This document shows positions 11,812-26,247 of a stretch of DNA of 64,000 nucleotides, one piece after another. The notes under the pieces were generated by a model that made no database searches, was not told where the DNA came from, and was given only the letters and a program-made list of their open reading frames with translations. The stretch comes from Azotobacter chroococcum. GTDB taxonomy: Bacteria; Pseudomonadota; Gammaproteobacteria; Pseudomonadales; Pseudomonadaceae. The stretch lies in the NCBI RefSeq assembly GCF_004339665.1, contig NZ_SMMU01000015.1, positions 42,603 through 106,602 of the forward strand. Direction: 5' to 3'. Position 1 is the stretch's first letter; each line of letters begins with the position of its first letter. The translations under genes and the position numbers were made by a program.

Positions 11812-12524
11812 GCGTGCCCTTGCTGGAATTTCGCAACGTCGACCTGCACTACGGGCCTATCCAGGCGCTGCGCCAGGTCAGCCTGCATGTCGACGAGGGC
11901 GAGACGGTCAGCCTGATCGGCGCCAACGGCGCGGGCAAGTCGAGCCTTTTGATGTCGATCTTCGGCCAGCCACGGGCGAGCGGCGGGCAGATCCTCTACC
12001 GCGGCGAGGACATCACCCACAAGTCGGCCCATCACGTCGCCTCCGGCGGCGTGGCCCAGTCGCCGGAAGGACGCCGGGTGTTCCCCGACATGAGCGTGGA
12101 GGAGAACCTGCTGATGGGCACCATTCCCATCGGCATGGCGCACGCCGACGAGGACCTGCGGCGCATGTTCGAGCTGTTCCCGCGCCTCGAGGAGCGGCGC
12201 AACCAGCGCGCCATGACCCTCTCCGGCGGCGAGCAGCAGATGCTCGCCATCGCCCGCGCGCTGATGAGCCGGCCGCGCCTGCTGCTGCTCGACGAGCCCT
12301 CGCTGGGCCTGGCGCCCATCGTGGTCAAGCAGATCTTCCAGATCCTCCGCGAGCTGGCGGCCGGCGGCATGACCCTGTTCCTGGTCGAGCAGAACGCCAA
12401 CCACGCGCTGAAGCTCTCCGACCGCGGCTACGTGATGGTCAACGGGCAGATCCGCCTGTCGGGGACGGGAGAGGAGCTGCTGGGCAACCCGGAAGTGCGC
12501 AGCGCCTATCTGGGCGGGCATTGA
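11808..12524 (+). CDS. livF: Branched-chain-amino-acid-type ABC transporter ATPase LivF
   Basis: 238-residue ATPase, the usual size for LivF/BraG. Walker A GANGAGKSS, signature LSGGEQQ, Walker B LLLLDEPSLGLAP and LVEQNANHALKLSDRGYVM are all present, with the family-typical SPEGRRVFPDMSVEENL after the Q-loop. It is the last gene of the livHMGF run; downstream comes a REP-type inverted repeat and no clear T-rich terminator. Confidence 0.95.
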   Translation: MSVPLLEFRNVDLHYGPIQALRQVSLHVDEGETVSLIGANGAGKSSLLMSIFGQPRASGGQILYRGEDITHKSAHHVASGGVAQSPEGRRVFPDMSVEENLLMGTIPIGMAHADEDLRRMFELFPRLEERRNQRAMTLSGGEQQMLAIARALMSRPRLLLLDEPSLGLAPIVVKQIFQILRELAAGGMTLFLVEQNANHALKLSDRGYVMVNGQIRLSGTGEELLGNPEVRSAYLGGH

Positions 12525-12568
12525 GGGGAGGTCGGCTTCCCCCTCGAACCAGAGCAATCGCATGAACG

Positions 12569-12669
12569 TGTAGGAGCGAATTCATTCGCGACCCGCGCCA
12601 TAGGTGCGGCAAATCGTTGAACATCTACGCCCCGCATGCGGGGCGGTCGCGGATGAATCCGCTCCTACA
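12569..12669. repeat. REP-type inverted repeat after livF
   Basis: Arms 12569-12592 and 12646-12669 (TGTAGGAGCGAATTCATTCG... and its complement) match over 24 bp with two mismatches, and a second palindrome CCCCGCATGCGGGG sits between them (12630-12643). The TGTAGGAGCG...CGCTCCTACA ends are the classical Pseudomonas REP signature. Confidence 0.88.
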
Positions 12670-12782
12670 GGGGCGTATGCATGCCGACATTTCGCTTCAT
12701 GCGATTGCCCTGCCCCTCGAACGAGGGGGCGCTCGAAAATCCCGGCCATGAAATAGTGGCTGGCTTGGATTGGAGGTCGGGC

Positions 12783-12887
12783 ATGTCGTTGCCCGGAGAT
12801 CTGCGAATGGATATCGAATTTCACTTCTGGCTGGGGATGTCCGTGCTGGCGCTGGCCGGCATGGTCTGGCAGGGCATCCGCCATTAG
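12783..12887 (+). CDS. Possible small single-pass membrane protein (34 aa)
   Basis: An open frame of 34 codons. A good Shine-Dalgarno, GGAGGT, lies 5 nt before ATG 12783. The product has a polar start ([16 protein letters not shown]) and one hydrophobic helix ([14 protein letters not shown]) ending in QGIRH, the shape of small inner-membrane proteins. A second ATG eight codons in is possible. The larger frame opening at 12681 runs through the REP flank and lacks a Shine-Dalgarno, so it is not favoured. It lies in the 440-bp interval between livF and the converging oxidoreductase genes. I do not recognise the family; existence as a gene is uncertain. Confidence 0.38.
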   Translation: MSLPGDLRMDIEFHFWLGMSVLALAGMVWQGIRH

Positions 12888-12964
12888 GCGAGTCGCTGGC
12901 GACGGCCCCGGAGCGGGCATCGCCCGGCATCCCCGCCGGCGCGAGGATGCTGGGTGCCGCCGCC

Positions 12965-15214
12965 CTATGCCTGCAGCTGATTGCCGATCGGCAGCCTGCG
13001 GATACGCTTGCCGCTGGCAGCGAACAGCGCATTGGCCAGCGCCGGCGCCAGCGGCGGCACGCCCGGCTCGCCGACGCCGGTGGGGGCCACCGCCGAGGGC
13101 ACGATGTGCACCTCGACCTGCGGCATCTCGTTGAAGCGGATCACCTGGAAGTCGTGGAAGTTCGACTGCTCGACCATGCCATCCTTCAAGGTGATGGCGC
13201 TGTGCATCGCCGCCGACAGGGCGAAGCCGATGCCGCCTTCCATCTGCGCGCGGATCACGTCCGGGTTGATCGCCAGGCCGCAGTCCACCGCACAGACGAC
13301 CCTGTCCACCCGGTAGCTGTGGTCGGGCTTCACCGTCACCTCCACCACCTGCGCCACGAAGCTGCCGAACGACTCGTGCACCGCGATGCCGCGACCGCGC
13401 CGCTCGCCCTGCGCCCCTGGCGGCAACGCGGCGCTCCAGCCGGCCTTCTCCGCCACCAGGTCGAGTACGCCGAGGTGGCGCGGGTGCTTGTCCAGCAGCG
13501 CCCGCCGGTACTGGTAGGGGTCCTTGCCGGTCGCCACGGCGGCTTCGTCGATCAGCGTCTCCGTCGCATAGGCGGTATGGGTATGGCCCACCGAGCGCCA
13601 CCACTGGGTCGGCACGCCGATGCCCTGCGCCAGGTGCAGCTCGACGTGCAGGTTGGGGACGGCGTAGGCGAGATTGTCGATGCCCTCTACCGCCACCTTG
13701 TCGATGCCGTCCTTGAGCATCACGGATTCGAATGGGGTGCCCTGCATGAACGACTGTCCGACCAGACGATGCTGCCAGGCCATCAGCCTGCCTTCGCCGT
13801 CCAGGCCCAGGCTGGCCCGGTGCAGGAACAACGGGCGGTAGTAGCCGCCACGGGTGTCGTTGTCGCGGGTCCAGACCATCTTCACCGGCCCCTTCACACC
13901 CTGGTCCCGGGCTGCCCTGGCGATGGACACCGCTTCCAGCACGTAATCCGAGTGCGGGTTGGCGCGCCGGCCGAAACTGCCGCCGGCGTAGAGCTGGGTG
14001 ATCGACACAGCCTCCACGGGAATGCCCAGCAACTGCGCCACCAGTTGCTGGTCGCCGGACTGCCACTGCTCGCCGTTCCAGATTTCGCAGTGCCCCTCGT
14101 CCAGCCTGACCACGCAGTTCAGCGGCTCCATGGCGGCGTGGGCGAGATAGGGGAACTCGAACTCGGCGTCGATGCGCCTGGTCGCCTGCTCCAGCGCGCT
14201 GCCGGCGTCGCCATCGTTGCGCGCGACAGTGCCGGGTTGGCCGGCCAGCTCCCGGTACTGGGCGAGGATCTCCGCGCTGCCGAGGCGGAAGGCCTTGCTC
14301 TCGTCCCATTCCACCTGCAGCGCGTCGCGCCCCCGGATCGCCGCCCAGGTATTGGTGGCCAGCACGGCGACGCCGGCGAAACGGCGCTCGTCGCCGGGAT
14401 ACTCGACCACCGCGACCACGCCCGGCACCGCCCTGGCCTTGCTCGCCTCGATCTTCGACGGCGTGGCGCCGAAGCGCGGCGGATGGGCGGGGACGGCCAC
14501 CAGCATGTCCGGCAGGCGGATGTCCTGGGTGAACAGCGCGCTGCCGTCGGTCTTGTCCGGGCTGTCGGTGCGCGGCAGCTTCTGCTGGCCGATGAGCCTG
14601 AAATCCTTCGGGTCCTTGAGCCGCACGTCGGCGGGCAGCGGTTGCCTGGCCGCGGCCTCGGCCAGTTCGCCGAAGCCGGCCCTGCGGCCCGAGGCGGCGT
14701 GCTCGACCACGCCCTGGCGCACGCCGATCTGCTCCGCCGGCACCTGCCATTGCTCGGCGGCGGCGGCCACCAGCATGGCGCGGGCGCTGGCGCCGGCCTT
14801 GCGCATCTGCTCGAAGGAGTTGGCGATGGCGCTGCTGCCGCCGGTCCCCTGCAGGCCGAAGGCCAGGTTCTTGTACAGCGCGGTGTTCGCCGGGGCGCCC
14901 TCGACACGCATGCGGCGCCAGTCCGCATCCAGTTCCTCGGCGATCAGGGTGGCGAGGCCGGTGTAGCTGCCCTGGCCCATTTCGACGTGCTTGGCGATCA
15001 CCGTGACCACGCCGTCGGAGCCGATGCGCAGGAAGGCGTTCGGCTCGAAATCATCGCCGGCCGCTTCGGCCAGGCCCCGGCGCCCGAGCAGCGGCGCGAA
15101 GTAGATGCCCAGCGCCAGGCCGCCCGTGCCGCGCAGAAAGGCGCGGCGGCTGAAGTTGCGGATGCCGCTGTCTTCGCCGGCAACCGTTTCGTTCGGGAGT
15201 TGCAGCTCTGCCAT
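12965..15214 (-). CDS. Molybdopterin-binding oxidoreductase large subunit, Tat-exported (IorB type)
   Basis: 749 residues of the xanthine-oxidase-family large (molybdopterin cytosine dinucleotide) subunit, closest in layout to isoquinoline 1-oxidoreductase beta and periplasmic aldehyde dehydrogenases. A twin-arginine signal is visible near residue 25 ([15 protein letters not shown]). Motifs: [19 protein letters not shown], the repeated ATNTWAAI segment, [20 protein letters not shown] (Mo-site loop), and the C-terminal block [19 protein letters not shown] that carries the conserved GEPG glutamate. ATG 15214 is chosen for GAGGAG upstream and for the correct Tat signal. The small 2Fe-2S subunit gene is immediately upstream. 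No XdhC or nucleotidyltransferase is adjacent, unlike the paralogous set at 44.9 kb. Substrate unknown. Confidence 0.9.
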   Translation of the reverse strand: MAELQLPNETVAGEDSGIRNFSRRAFLRGTGGLALGIYFAPLLGRRGLAEAAGDDFEPNAFLRIGSDGVVTVIAKHVEMGQGSYTGLATLIAEELDADWRRMRVEGAPANTALYKNLAFGLQGTGGSSAIANSFEQMRKAGASARAMLVAAAAEQWQVPAEQIGVRQGVVEHAASGRRAGFGELAEAAARQPLPADVRLKDPKDFRLIGQQKLPRTDSPDKTDGSALFTQDIRLPDMLVAVPAHPPRFGATPSKIEASKARAVPGVVAVVEYPGDERRFAGVAVLATNTWAAIRGRDALQVEWDESKAFRLGSAEILAQYRELAGQPGTVARNDGDAGSALEQATRRIDAEFEFPYLAHAAMEPLNCVVRLDEGHCEIWNGEQWQSGDQQLVAQLLGIPVEAVSITQLYAGGSFGRRANPHSDYVLEAVSIARAARDQGVKGPVKMVWTRDNDTRGGYYRPLFLHRASLGLDGEGRLMAWQHRLVGQSFMQGTPFESVMLKDGIDKVAVEGIDNLAYAVPNLHVELHLAQGIGVPTQWWRSVGHTHTAYATETLIDEAAVATGKDPYQYRRALLDKHPRHLGVLDLVAEKAGWSAALPPGAQGERRGRGIAVHESFGSFVAQVVEVTVKPDHSYRVDRVVCAVDCGLAINPDVIRAQMEGGIGFALSAAMHSAITLKDGMVEQSNFHDFQVIRFNEMPQVEVHIVPSAVAPTGVGEPGVPPLAPALANALFAASGKRIRRLPIGNQLQA

Positions 15215-15225
15215 GGCGATGCTCC

Positions 15226-15684
15226 TCAGGCCAGGCTCCGTGCGGCTTCGTGGATCGCCGCGCGGATGCGTACATAGGTGGCGCAGCGGCAGAGGTTGCC
15301 GCTCATGGCCGTGTCGATATCGGCATCGCTGGGATGCCTGTTGGCGGACAGCAGTGCGCTGGCGGCCATGATCTGCCCCGACTGGCAGTAGCCGCACTGC
15401 ACCACGTCGAGCTTGCGCCAGGCCTCCTGTACCGCCTTGCCGGCGGGTTGTGCGGCGATCGCCTCGATGGTGACCACCTGCTTGCCGGCCACCGCCGACA
15501 GAGGCGTCACGCAGGCGTGCGTCGGCTGCCCGTCGACATGCACGGTGCAGGCGCCGCACAGCGCCATGCCGCAGCCGTACTTGGTCCCGGTCAGCCCGGC
15601 GACATCGCGCAGGGCCCAGAGCAGCGGCATGTCCCCGGGTGCATCGAACTCATGGTCCTTGCCGTTCAGGTTCAGCTTGATCAT
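15226..15684 (-). CDS. 2Fe-2S oxidoreductase small subunit (IorA type)
   Basis: 152 residues with two 2Fe-2S centres. The plant-type cluster is ligated by the [17 protein letters not shown] block and a later Cys (QPTHAC); the second, C-terminal cluster by CGYCQSGQ and GNLCRCATY. It carries electrons from the Mo subunit to an external acceptor. ATG 15684 is preferred over the GTG 12 bp upstream, because GAGGTG sits 9 nt before it and MIKLNLNG is the family N-terminus. Eleven bases separate it from the large subunit gene. The 273-bp gap upstream holds the likely promoter; no clear motif was seen there. Confidence 0.93.
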   Translation of the reverse strand: MIKLNLNGKDHEFDAPGDMPLLWALRDVAGLTGTKYGCGMALCGACTVHVDGQPTHACVTPLSAVAGKQVVTIEAIAAQPAGKAVQEAWRKLDVVQCGYCQSGQIMAASALLSANRHPSDADIDTAMSGNLCRCATYVRIRAAIHEAARSLA

Positions 15685-15957
15685 CGGAAGATTCACCTCA
15701 TGTCGCGGGTGTGGAGCTTGGCTGTCTCAAGAGTAGGCGGCTGATGCGTGGGCCGCAGCATGAAGTGCGAGGGCAACGTTCGGGCATCAGGCAGGCGCCC
15801 AGCCGATGATATTGCATCGCGATCGGGGCGTTGTACCGGACCGGCAAGAGTGGCGGTCGTGCGATCTTCGCGGCCAGCCGGGAAGTCGGCCGGCCTGGCG
15901 GGCGCCATGGTGGGCGAATCGGCCCCTCTGCCGCGGACGGAAGAGGGGCGGCAGGGC

Positions 15958-17082
15958 TCAGCCGCGGTAGTAGCGCTGCGGCACGAACGGGGTCCTGGCG
16001 ACCTTCATCGGCACGCGCTTGCCGCGGACGATGGCCCAGACCTCGCTGCCTTCGGCGGCATGGCCGCTGGCGACGTAGCCCATGGCCAGCGGCGCGCCCA
16101 GGCTCGGGCCGAAGCCGCCGCTGGTGACCTTGCCGATGGTCGCGCCTTCGGCATCGACGATCTCCGCGCCTTCGCGCACCGGCGTGCGCTCCTGCGGCAG
16201 CAGGCCGACGCGCTTGCTGGCCACGCCTTCCTGCTGCTGGGCGAAGATCCGCGCCGCGCCGGGGAAGCCGCCGGCGCGCGCGCCACCTTCGCGGCGCACC
16301 TTGGAGACGGCCCACAGCAGGCTGGCCTCGACCGGCGTGGTGGCGCTGCTCATGTCGTGGCCGTACAGGCACAGGCCGGCTTCCAGGCGCAGCGAGTCGC
16401 GGGCGCCGAGGCCGATCGGCTGGACTTCCGGTTCGGCGAGCAGGGCGTGGGCGAGCTTGTCGGCATGCTCGACCGGCACGGAGATCTCGAAGCCGTCCTC
16501 GCCGGTGTAGCCGGAGCGGCTGACGATGCACGGGCTGCCGAGCAGCTCGACCTCGGCGATGTGCATGAAGGTCATCTTCGCCACTTCCGGCGCCAGGCGC
16601 GCCAGCACGTCGACCGCCTTGACGCCCTGCAGGGCGAGCAGGGCGCGCGACTCGAACAGCGATTCGATCTGGCAGCGCTCGCCGATATGCTTTTGCAGGT
16701 GGGCCAGGTCCTGCTCCTTGCAGGCGGCGTTGACCACCAGGAACAGGCGCTCGCCGCCCAGGTTGGCGACCATCAGGTCGTCGAGGATGCCGCCGTTGTC
16801 GTCGGTGAACAGCGCGTAGCGCTGCAGGCCCACCGGCAGGTCGACGATGTCCACCGGCACCAGGGTCTCCAGGGCCGCGGCGGCATCGGCGCCGCGCAGA
16901 ATGATCTGGCCCATGTGCGAGACGTCGAACAGCCCGGCCTGGTCGCGGCTGTGCAGGTGCTCCTTGAGCACGCCCAGCGGGTATTGCACCGGCATGTCGT
17001 AGCCGGCGAAGGGCACCATGCGCGCGCCCAGTTCGAGGTGCAGGGCGTGCAGCGGGGTTGTGGCGAGGGTTTCCGTGGTCAT
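15958..17082 (-). CDS. gcvT: Aminomethyltransferase, glycine cleavage T-protein
   Basis: 374 residues. Transfers the aminomethyl carbon from lipoyl-H-protein to tetrahydrofolate, releasing ammonia. Family segments: [21 protein letters not shown] split around the folate site, [40 protein letters not shown] (catalytic Asp region), and [20 protein letters not shown] at the C-terminal barrel. ATG 17082 has GGAG upstream. It is the last gene of the gcvP-sdaA-gcvT run and is expected to be driven mainly by the sigma-54 promoter at 21.6 kb. Confidence 0.97.
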   Translation of the reverse strand: MTTETLATTPLHALHLELGARMVPFAGYDMPVQYPLGVLKEHLHSRDQAGLFDVSHMGQIILRGADAAAALETLVPVDIVDLPVGLQRYALFTDDNGGILDDLMVANLGGERLFLVVNAACKEQDLAHLQKHIGERCQIESLFESRALLALQGVKAVDVLARLAPEVAKMTFMHIAEVELLGSPCIVSRSGYTGEDGFEISVPVEHADKLAHALLAEPEVQPIGLGARDSLRLEAGLCLYGHDMSSATTPVEASLLWAVSKVRREGGARAGGFPGAARIFAQQQEGVASKRVGLLPQERTPVREGAEIVDAEGATIGKVTSGGFGPSLGAPLAMGYVASGHAAEGSEVWAIVRGKRVPMKVARTPFVPQRYYRG

Positions 17083-17174
17083 GCAGGAACTCCAAAGGTC
17101 GATGGGGTAGGGGCGAGCCGGCTCGCGGGCAGGCTCGCTCTCGTGGGGGCAGGCCGAGGCGGCGAGGACGCCGC

Positions 17175-18551
<1,377 letters not shown>

Positions 18552-18674
18552 GATGGAACTCCGGCGCCGGGAGCCGACGGGCGGGCTCCCGGCAAGATGG
18601 CCTTGTTGTTCTTATATAGACCGGAAAGATGACGCACAGGTCGGCATCTTTCCTGGCCGGGAGCGGGCGTGTCG

Positions 18675-21539
<2,865 letters not shown>

Positions 21540-21622
21540 CGGTGAATCCTGAAGGTTCGCCCGCAGCGAGGCGGGCGAGGGATTGAGGGCTCGTGCAGGA
21601 TGACGAGCGGTTGCTCGCCCTG

Positions 21623-21638
21623 AGCAAGGCGAATGCCA
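21623..21638 (-). promoter_or_regulatory. Sigma-54 promoter of gcvP-sdaA-gcvT
   Basis: Read on the minus strand, the sequence is TGGCATTCGCCTTGCT: GG at -24 (21637-21636), exactly ten bases, then GC at -12 (21625-21624), with the flanking TGGCA and TTGCT that define sigma-54 promoters. The predicted start is near 21612, giving a leader of about 72 nt. The upstream IHF and activator sites and the adjacent GAFTGA-containing activator gene support the call. Confidence 0.85.
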
Positions 21639-21658
21639 GTTTTTAAAAATTCATTATA

Positions 21659-21671
21659 AATCAATTGTTTA
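21659..21671 (+). promoter_or_regulatory. IHF binding site
   Basis: AATCAATTGTTTA matches the IHF consensus WATCAANNNNTTR at every defined position. It sits in an A/T-rich stretch between the sigma-54 promoter and the activator sites, where DNA bending is needed for enhancer looping. Confidence 0.7.
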
Positions 21672-21703
21672 TGCTGTTTACTGAAAGCGCTTGTAGAATT
21701 TTT

Positions 21704-21811
21704 TGGAACGAAATCGTTACGGGAAGGCTGGCGCTTTGGTGCCAATCCCTGAGCTGGCGGGCGGCAGCCGTTGCTGTTGCGAATGCATTCCACTGTATCG
21801 ATTTGCTTACA
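21704..21811. promoter_or_regulatory. Upstream activator sites for GcsR (three 18-bp boxes)
   Basis: Three 18-bp elements of the form 7-N4-7 resemble the GcsR target TGTAACG-N4-CGTTCCG (consensus recalled from the P. aeruginosa system). On the minus strand 21721-21704 reads CGTAACGATTTCGTTCCA, 12 of 14 defined positions. Two weaker boxes lie side by side, 19 bp apart, at 21775-21792 (TGTTGCGAATGCATTCCA on plus) and 21794-21811 (TGTAAGCAAATCGATACA on minus). They lie about 90-200 bp upstream of the predicted transcription start. Confidence 0.65.
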
Positions 21812-21840
21812 GACGGGCCGGCGTCGTGCATCTCGGGTGG

Positions 21841-21896
21841 GAGCCAGCGTGCTGGTGATGCTATTGCGCGGCGCTGGATCGCCAGCACGCGGGCTT
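21841..21896. repeat. REP-like inverted repeat after gcsR
   Basis: GAGCCAGCGTGCTGGTGAT (21841-21859) pairs with ATCGCCAGCACGCGGGCTT (21878-21896) with few mismatches. It abuts the gcsR stop codon and separates gcsR from the gcvP control region. Confidence 0.75.
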
Positions 21897-23432
<1,536 letters not shown>

Positions 23433-23684
23433 AAACGGGGGGCGGGCTGCTGACGGGGGATCAAGTATGTGGCCAGCGCCGCACCCGCGTCGAATTGCAC
23501 TGCGCGGTGGGAAAACGCTGCCGCGAATGGCGATGCTGTGCAAGGAGGAGCTTTTCCGCCCGCAGCCCGACTCCAGCCCTTGCCTATGGCGGCATGGCCG
23601 AAGGCGGCCCGGTGTGGTTCGGCGATGTCTACGGCTTCGACCACGCCGCGATCCGCGAGGAGGGCGCGCCTCGACCCATCCAGA

Positions 23685-24869
23685 TCACAGCATTTCCAGC
23701 GCGAGCGCGATGCCCTGTCCACCGCCAATGCACAGCGTCACGATGCCCCGCCGTTCACCGCTGCGCTGCATGGCATGCAGCAGACGGGTGGTCAGCACCG
23801 CGCCGCTCGCACCGATCGGGTGGCCATGGGCAATGGCGCCACCTTCAACGTTGACTCTCTCCTCGGCAAAACCGAGTTCGCGAAGACAAGCCAGGGCAAT
23901 CGCCGCGAAGGCTTCGTTGATCTCGACCCGCTCCACATCCGCCACCGACCAGCCCGCCCGGGTCAGCGCCTGGCGTACCGCGGGCACCGGTCCCAGGCCG
24001 AACAGGCCCGGCTCGACCGCGCCCACGCCATGGCTGACCAGCCGCGCCATGGGAACCAGGCCATTGCGCTCCGCCCAGCCACGCTCGGCCACCAGCATGG
24101 CGGCCGCACCGCTATTGAGTCCCGGCGCATTGCCGGCGGTGAGGGTGCCGTCCTGACGAAACGCCGGCTTGAGCCTGGCCAGCGACTCGACTGTGGTCTC
24201 CGGGCGGTTGTGCTCATCCCTGGCGAACAGGGTCGGACCCTTGCGGCCGGGCACTTCGACGGTAGCGATTTCAGCCTCGAACAGCCCCGCCGCCTGGGCC
24301 TGGGCAAAGCGCTGCTGGGAGCGCAGGGCCCAGCGGTCCTGATCGTCACGCGAGATGCCGCAGCGGCTGACCAGATCTTCGGTATGCCAGCCGGAATGCT
24401 GGCCGCTGAATGCGTCGTTCAGCCCGTCGCAGAGCATGCTGTCGTGCATGGTGACATCGCCCAGCCGGGCGCCCCAGCGGCCCTGGGGCATCAGGTAGGG
24501 CGCCTGATCCATGTTCTCCATGCCGCCGGCAATGGCGCAGTGGGTCAGGCCCGACCAGATTTCCAGCGCCGCACTGGCGATGGCCTGGGCCCCCGAGCCG
24601 CAGACGCGGTTGACGGTGAGGGCGGGCAGCTCCACCGGCAGGCCTGCCGCGATGCCGGCCTGGCGGGCCGGATTCATTTTCACGCCGGCCTGGATCACGT
24701 TGCCCATGACCAGGGACTCGACCTTGTCGGCGGCGAGGCCGGAACGTGCCAGGCTCTCGCGAATCGCCGTGGCGCCCAGGTCCGGCGCCGGCACATTCTT
24801 GAGCGCACCATCAAAGGTGCCAATCGCGGTACGTACGGGGTTGCACAGCACAACGTCGATCTTGCTCAT
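23685..24869 (-). CDS. Acetyl-CoA C-acyltransferase (thiolase)
   Basis: 394 residues, a complete biosynthetic/degradative thiolase. The acyl-accepting Cys90 is in NRVCGSGAQ, the catalytic His in EINEAFAA...AHGHPIGASGA, and the second Cys in LCIGGGQG. The start ATG 24869 has AGGAGA at proper distance and gives the usual MSKIDVVLCNPVRTAIG. It stands alone between gcsR and the arsenic locus, with 252-bp and 427-bp gaps on its sides. Sequence cannot separate acetoacetyl-CoA thiolase from 3-ketoacyl-CoA thiolase with confidence. Confidence 0.93.
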   Translation of the reverse strand: MSKIDVVLCNPVRTAIGTFDGALKNVPAPDLGATAIRESLARSGLAADKVESLVMGNVIQAGVKMNPARQAGIAAGLPVELPALTVNRVCGSGAQAIASAALEIWSGLTHCAIAGGMENMDQAPYLMPQGRWGARLGDVTMHDSMLCDGLNDAFSGQHSGWHTEDLVSRCGISRDDQDRWALRSQQRFAQAQAAGLFEAEIATVEVPGRKGPTLFARDEHNRPETTVESLARLKPAFRQDGTLTAGNAPGLNSGAAAMLVAERGWAERNGLVPMARLVSHGVGAVEPGLFGLGPVPAVRQALTRAGWSVADVERVEINEAFAAIALACLRELGFAEERVNVEGGAIAHGHPIGASGAVLTTRLLHAMQRSGERRGIVTLCIGGGQGIALALEML

Positions 24870-25296
24870 GATGGTTCTCCTGCCTGCTGACTGAGTTGAA
24901 GAACTGCCTCTGGAGATCGCCGCACCCGTCGTGCTCAGGGCAAGGGTGCGGGCCCTGGATACACCGGTGCGAAGGCGCCGCGGGGGACGAAAGTCGGTGG
25001 TCCGGCCCCGATACAGGCGCGCCGCTAGCCACTGCAGCGCGCCGTCGTAAGCGTAGTTGCGCAAGTCGAACTTGAGCGCCTGAGCCGAAATCCCGGCCGA
25101 CGGACGACGGCCGCGGGCTGCGCTGTATCAGGCGCTGGCTGAGACAGAAGGGTCTTTGACAGCCTCCCCTCCCTCTCGCTGACGCTCGCCGCCCGAAGGG
25201 TGGAAAGGAAGGGGATTGCTACCGTGTTCAGCCCACCAGGGCCGACGCACCCCGGTGCATAGCCGATCTATCGCGGCAAAACCCGCCGCGTGCCTG
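24870..25296. other. 427-bp gap with a coding-like remnant on the minus strand
   Basis: No start-to-stop gene is convincing here. On the minus strand, in the same frame as the thiolase gene, a stretch at about 25000-25110 translates to ISAQALKFDLRNYAYDGAL and QWLAARLYRGR after an upstream stop codon. This looks like the end of a protein but is not recognised. The rest, including the T/C-rich tract near 25160, shows nothing clear. Confidence 0.3.
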
Positions 25297-25533
25297 TCAC
25301 TGAGCCTTGAGCAGCGCCTCGACCTCGTCGGTGCTGAGCACCTTGCCCACCGACACCACCTTGTCGTCGATGGCCAGGGCCGGGGTCGACATCACGCCGT
25401 GGGCGGCGATTTCGGCGAAGTCGGTGACCTTCACCACCTCGGCCTCGCGGCCCAGGCTGGCCAGTGCGGTCTTGGTGTTTTCGGCGAGGGTGACGCACTT
25501 CTTGCAGCCGGAGCCGAGGATTTTGACGATCAT
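25297..25533 (-). CDS. Thioredoxin-like small disulfide protein (redox-active disulfide protein 2 family)
   Basis: 78 residues with a thioredoxin fold reduced to its core: MIVKILGSGCKKC (CxxC at residues 10-13), the cis-proline context STPALAID, and GKVLSTDEVEALLKA at the end. The family commonly sits next to COG0701-type permeases and ars genes. It lies 15 bp downstream of the broken permease. It may supply thiol redox power to the permease or to a metal-handling partner (inference). The stop is followed by the thiolase-side gap. Confidence 0.88.
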   Translation of the reverse strand: MIVKILGSGCKKCVTLAENTKTALASLGREAEVVKVTDFAEIAAHGVMSTPALAIDDKVVSVGKVLSTDEVEALLKAQ

Positions 25534-25548
25534 GGGGATTTCTCCAGG

Positions 25549-26214
25549 TCAGACGAACAGGTGGGCGAAGGTATTGAACAGAAAACCGATCAGCACGATG
25601 CCGGCGACCACGATGGCGAAGAACAGCGCCAGCAGCCGCGGCTTGACCACCTTTCTCAGCATGATCAGCGAGGGCAGCGACAGCGCGGTGACCGCCATCA
25701 TGAAGGCCAGCGCGGTGCCAAGGCCGACGCCCTTGGCCACCAGTGCCTCGGCGATCGGCAGGGTGCCGAAGATGTCGGCGTACATCGGCACGCCGACCAG
25801 CACCGCCAGCGGCACCGACCACCAGCGTTCCTCGCCGAGCAGGGTGGTGATCAGCGCTTCGGGTATCCAGTTGTGGATCGCCGCCCCGATGCACACGCCG
25901 ACCAGCACGTACAGCCAGACGCGCTGGATGACTTCGGCGACCTGTTCCCGAGCGTAGTTCAGGCGGTCGCGCAGGGTCAGTTGTTCCTGCGGCAGATCGA
26001 GCACCTTGTTGTGCAGCACGAAGGCCTCGACATTGTTTTCCATCTTCGCCCGGCCGATCAGCGTGCCGCCGAGCACCGCCAGCACGATGCCGACCAGCAC
26101 GTAGGCGATGGCGATCGACCAGTTGAAGATGCTCGCCAGCAGGATCACCGAGGCCAGGTCCACCAGCGGCGAGGAGATCAGGAAAAGGTCACCGCCAGCG
26201 GCAGGCCCGAGCAG
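25549..26214 (-). pseudogene. COG0701/DUF318-type permease, N-terminus lost and frameshifted
   Basis: The intact part (GTG 26163 to 25549, 204 codons) encodes the C-terminal membrane half of a YraQ/ArsP-like permease: DLASVILLASIFNWSIAIAY, a cytoplasmic loop with KMENNVEAFV, then four or five helices including PLAVLVGVPMYADIFGTLP. Family members have about 320-350 residues. Just upstream, the expected lead-in to this helix (GLPLAVTFS) is present in another frame and runs into TGA at 26180-26178, so there is a small indel near 26180-26187. Before that, sequence continues straight into the end of arsA; the N-terminal half, including the usual CSCS motif, is missing. A non-functional remnant is the likely reading. 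Confidence 0.75.
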
Positions 26215-26247
26215 TGCGCCTGGGCGCGTACTTCTTGCCGTTTGTCG

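Noticed and set aside
12681..12782. Upstream extension of the small membrane frame
   Set aside because: The first 34 codons cross REP-flank DNA and lack a ribosome site; the ATG at 12783 has one.
15693..15908. Minus-strand 71-codon frame upstream of the first 2Fe-2S subunit
   Set aside because: Composition is unlike a protein, there is no Shine-Dalgarno, and it covers the likely promoter region.
23495..23854. Plus-strand frame of 119 codons before the thiolase gene
   Set aside because: It overlaps the thiolase end on the other strand and has no ribosome site. Only a short piece near 23585-23690 looks protein-like, so it is reported as a possible remnant, not a gene.
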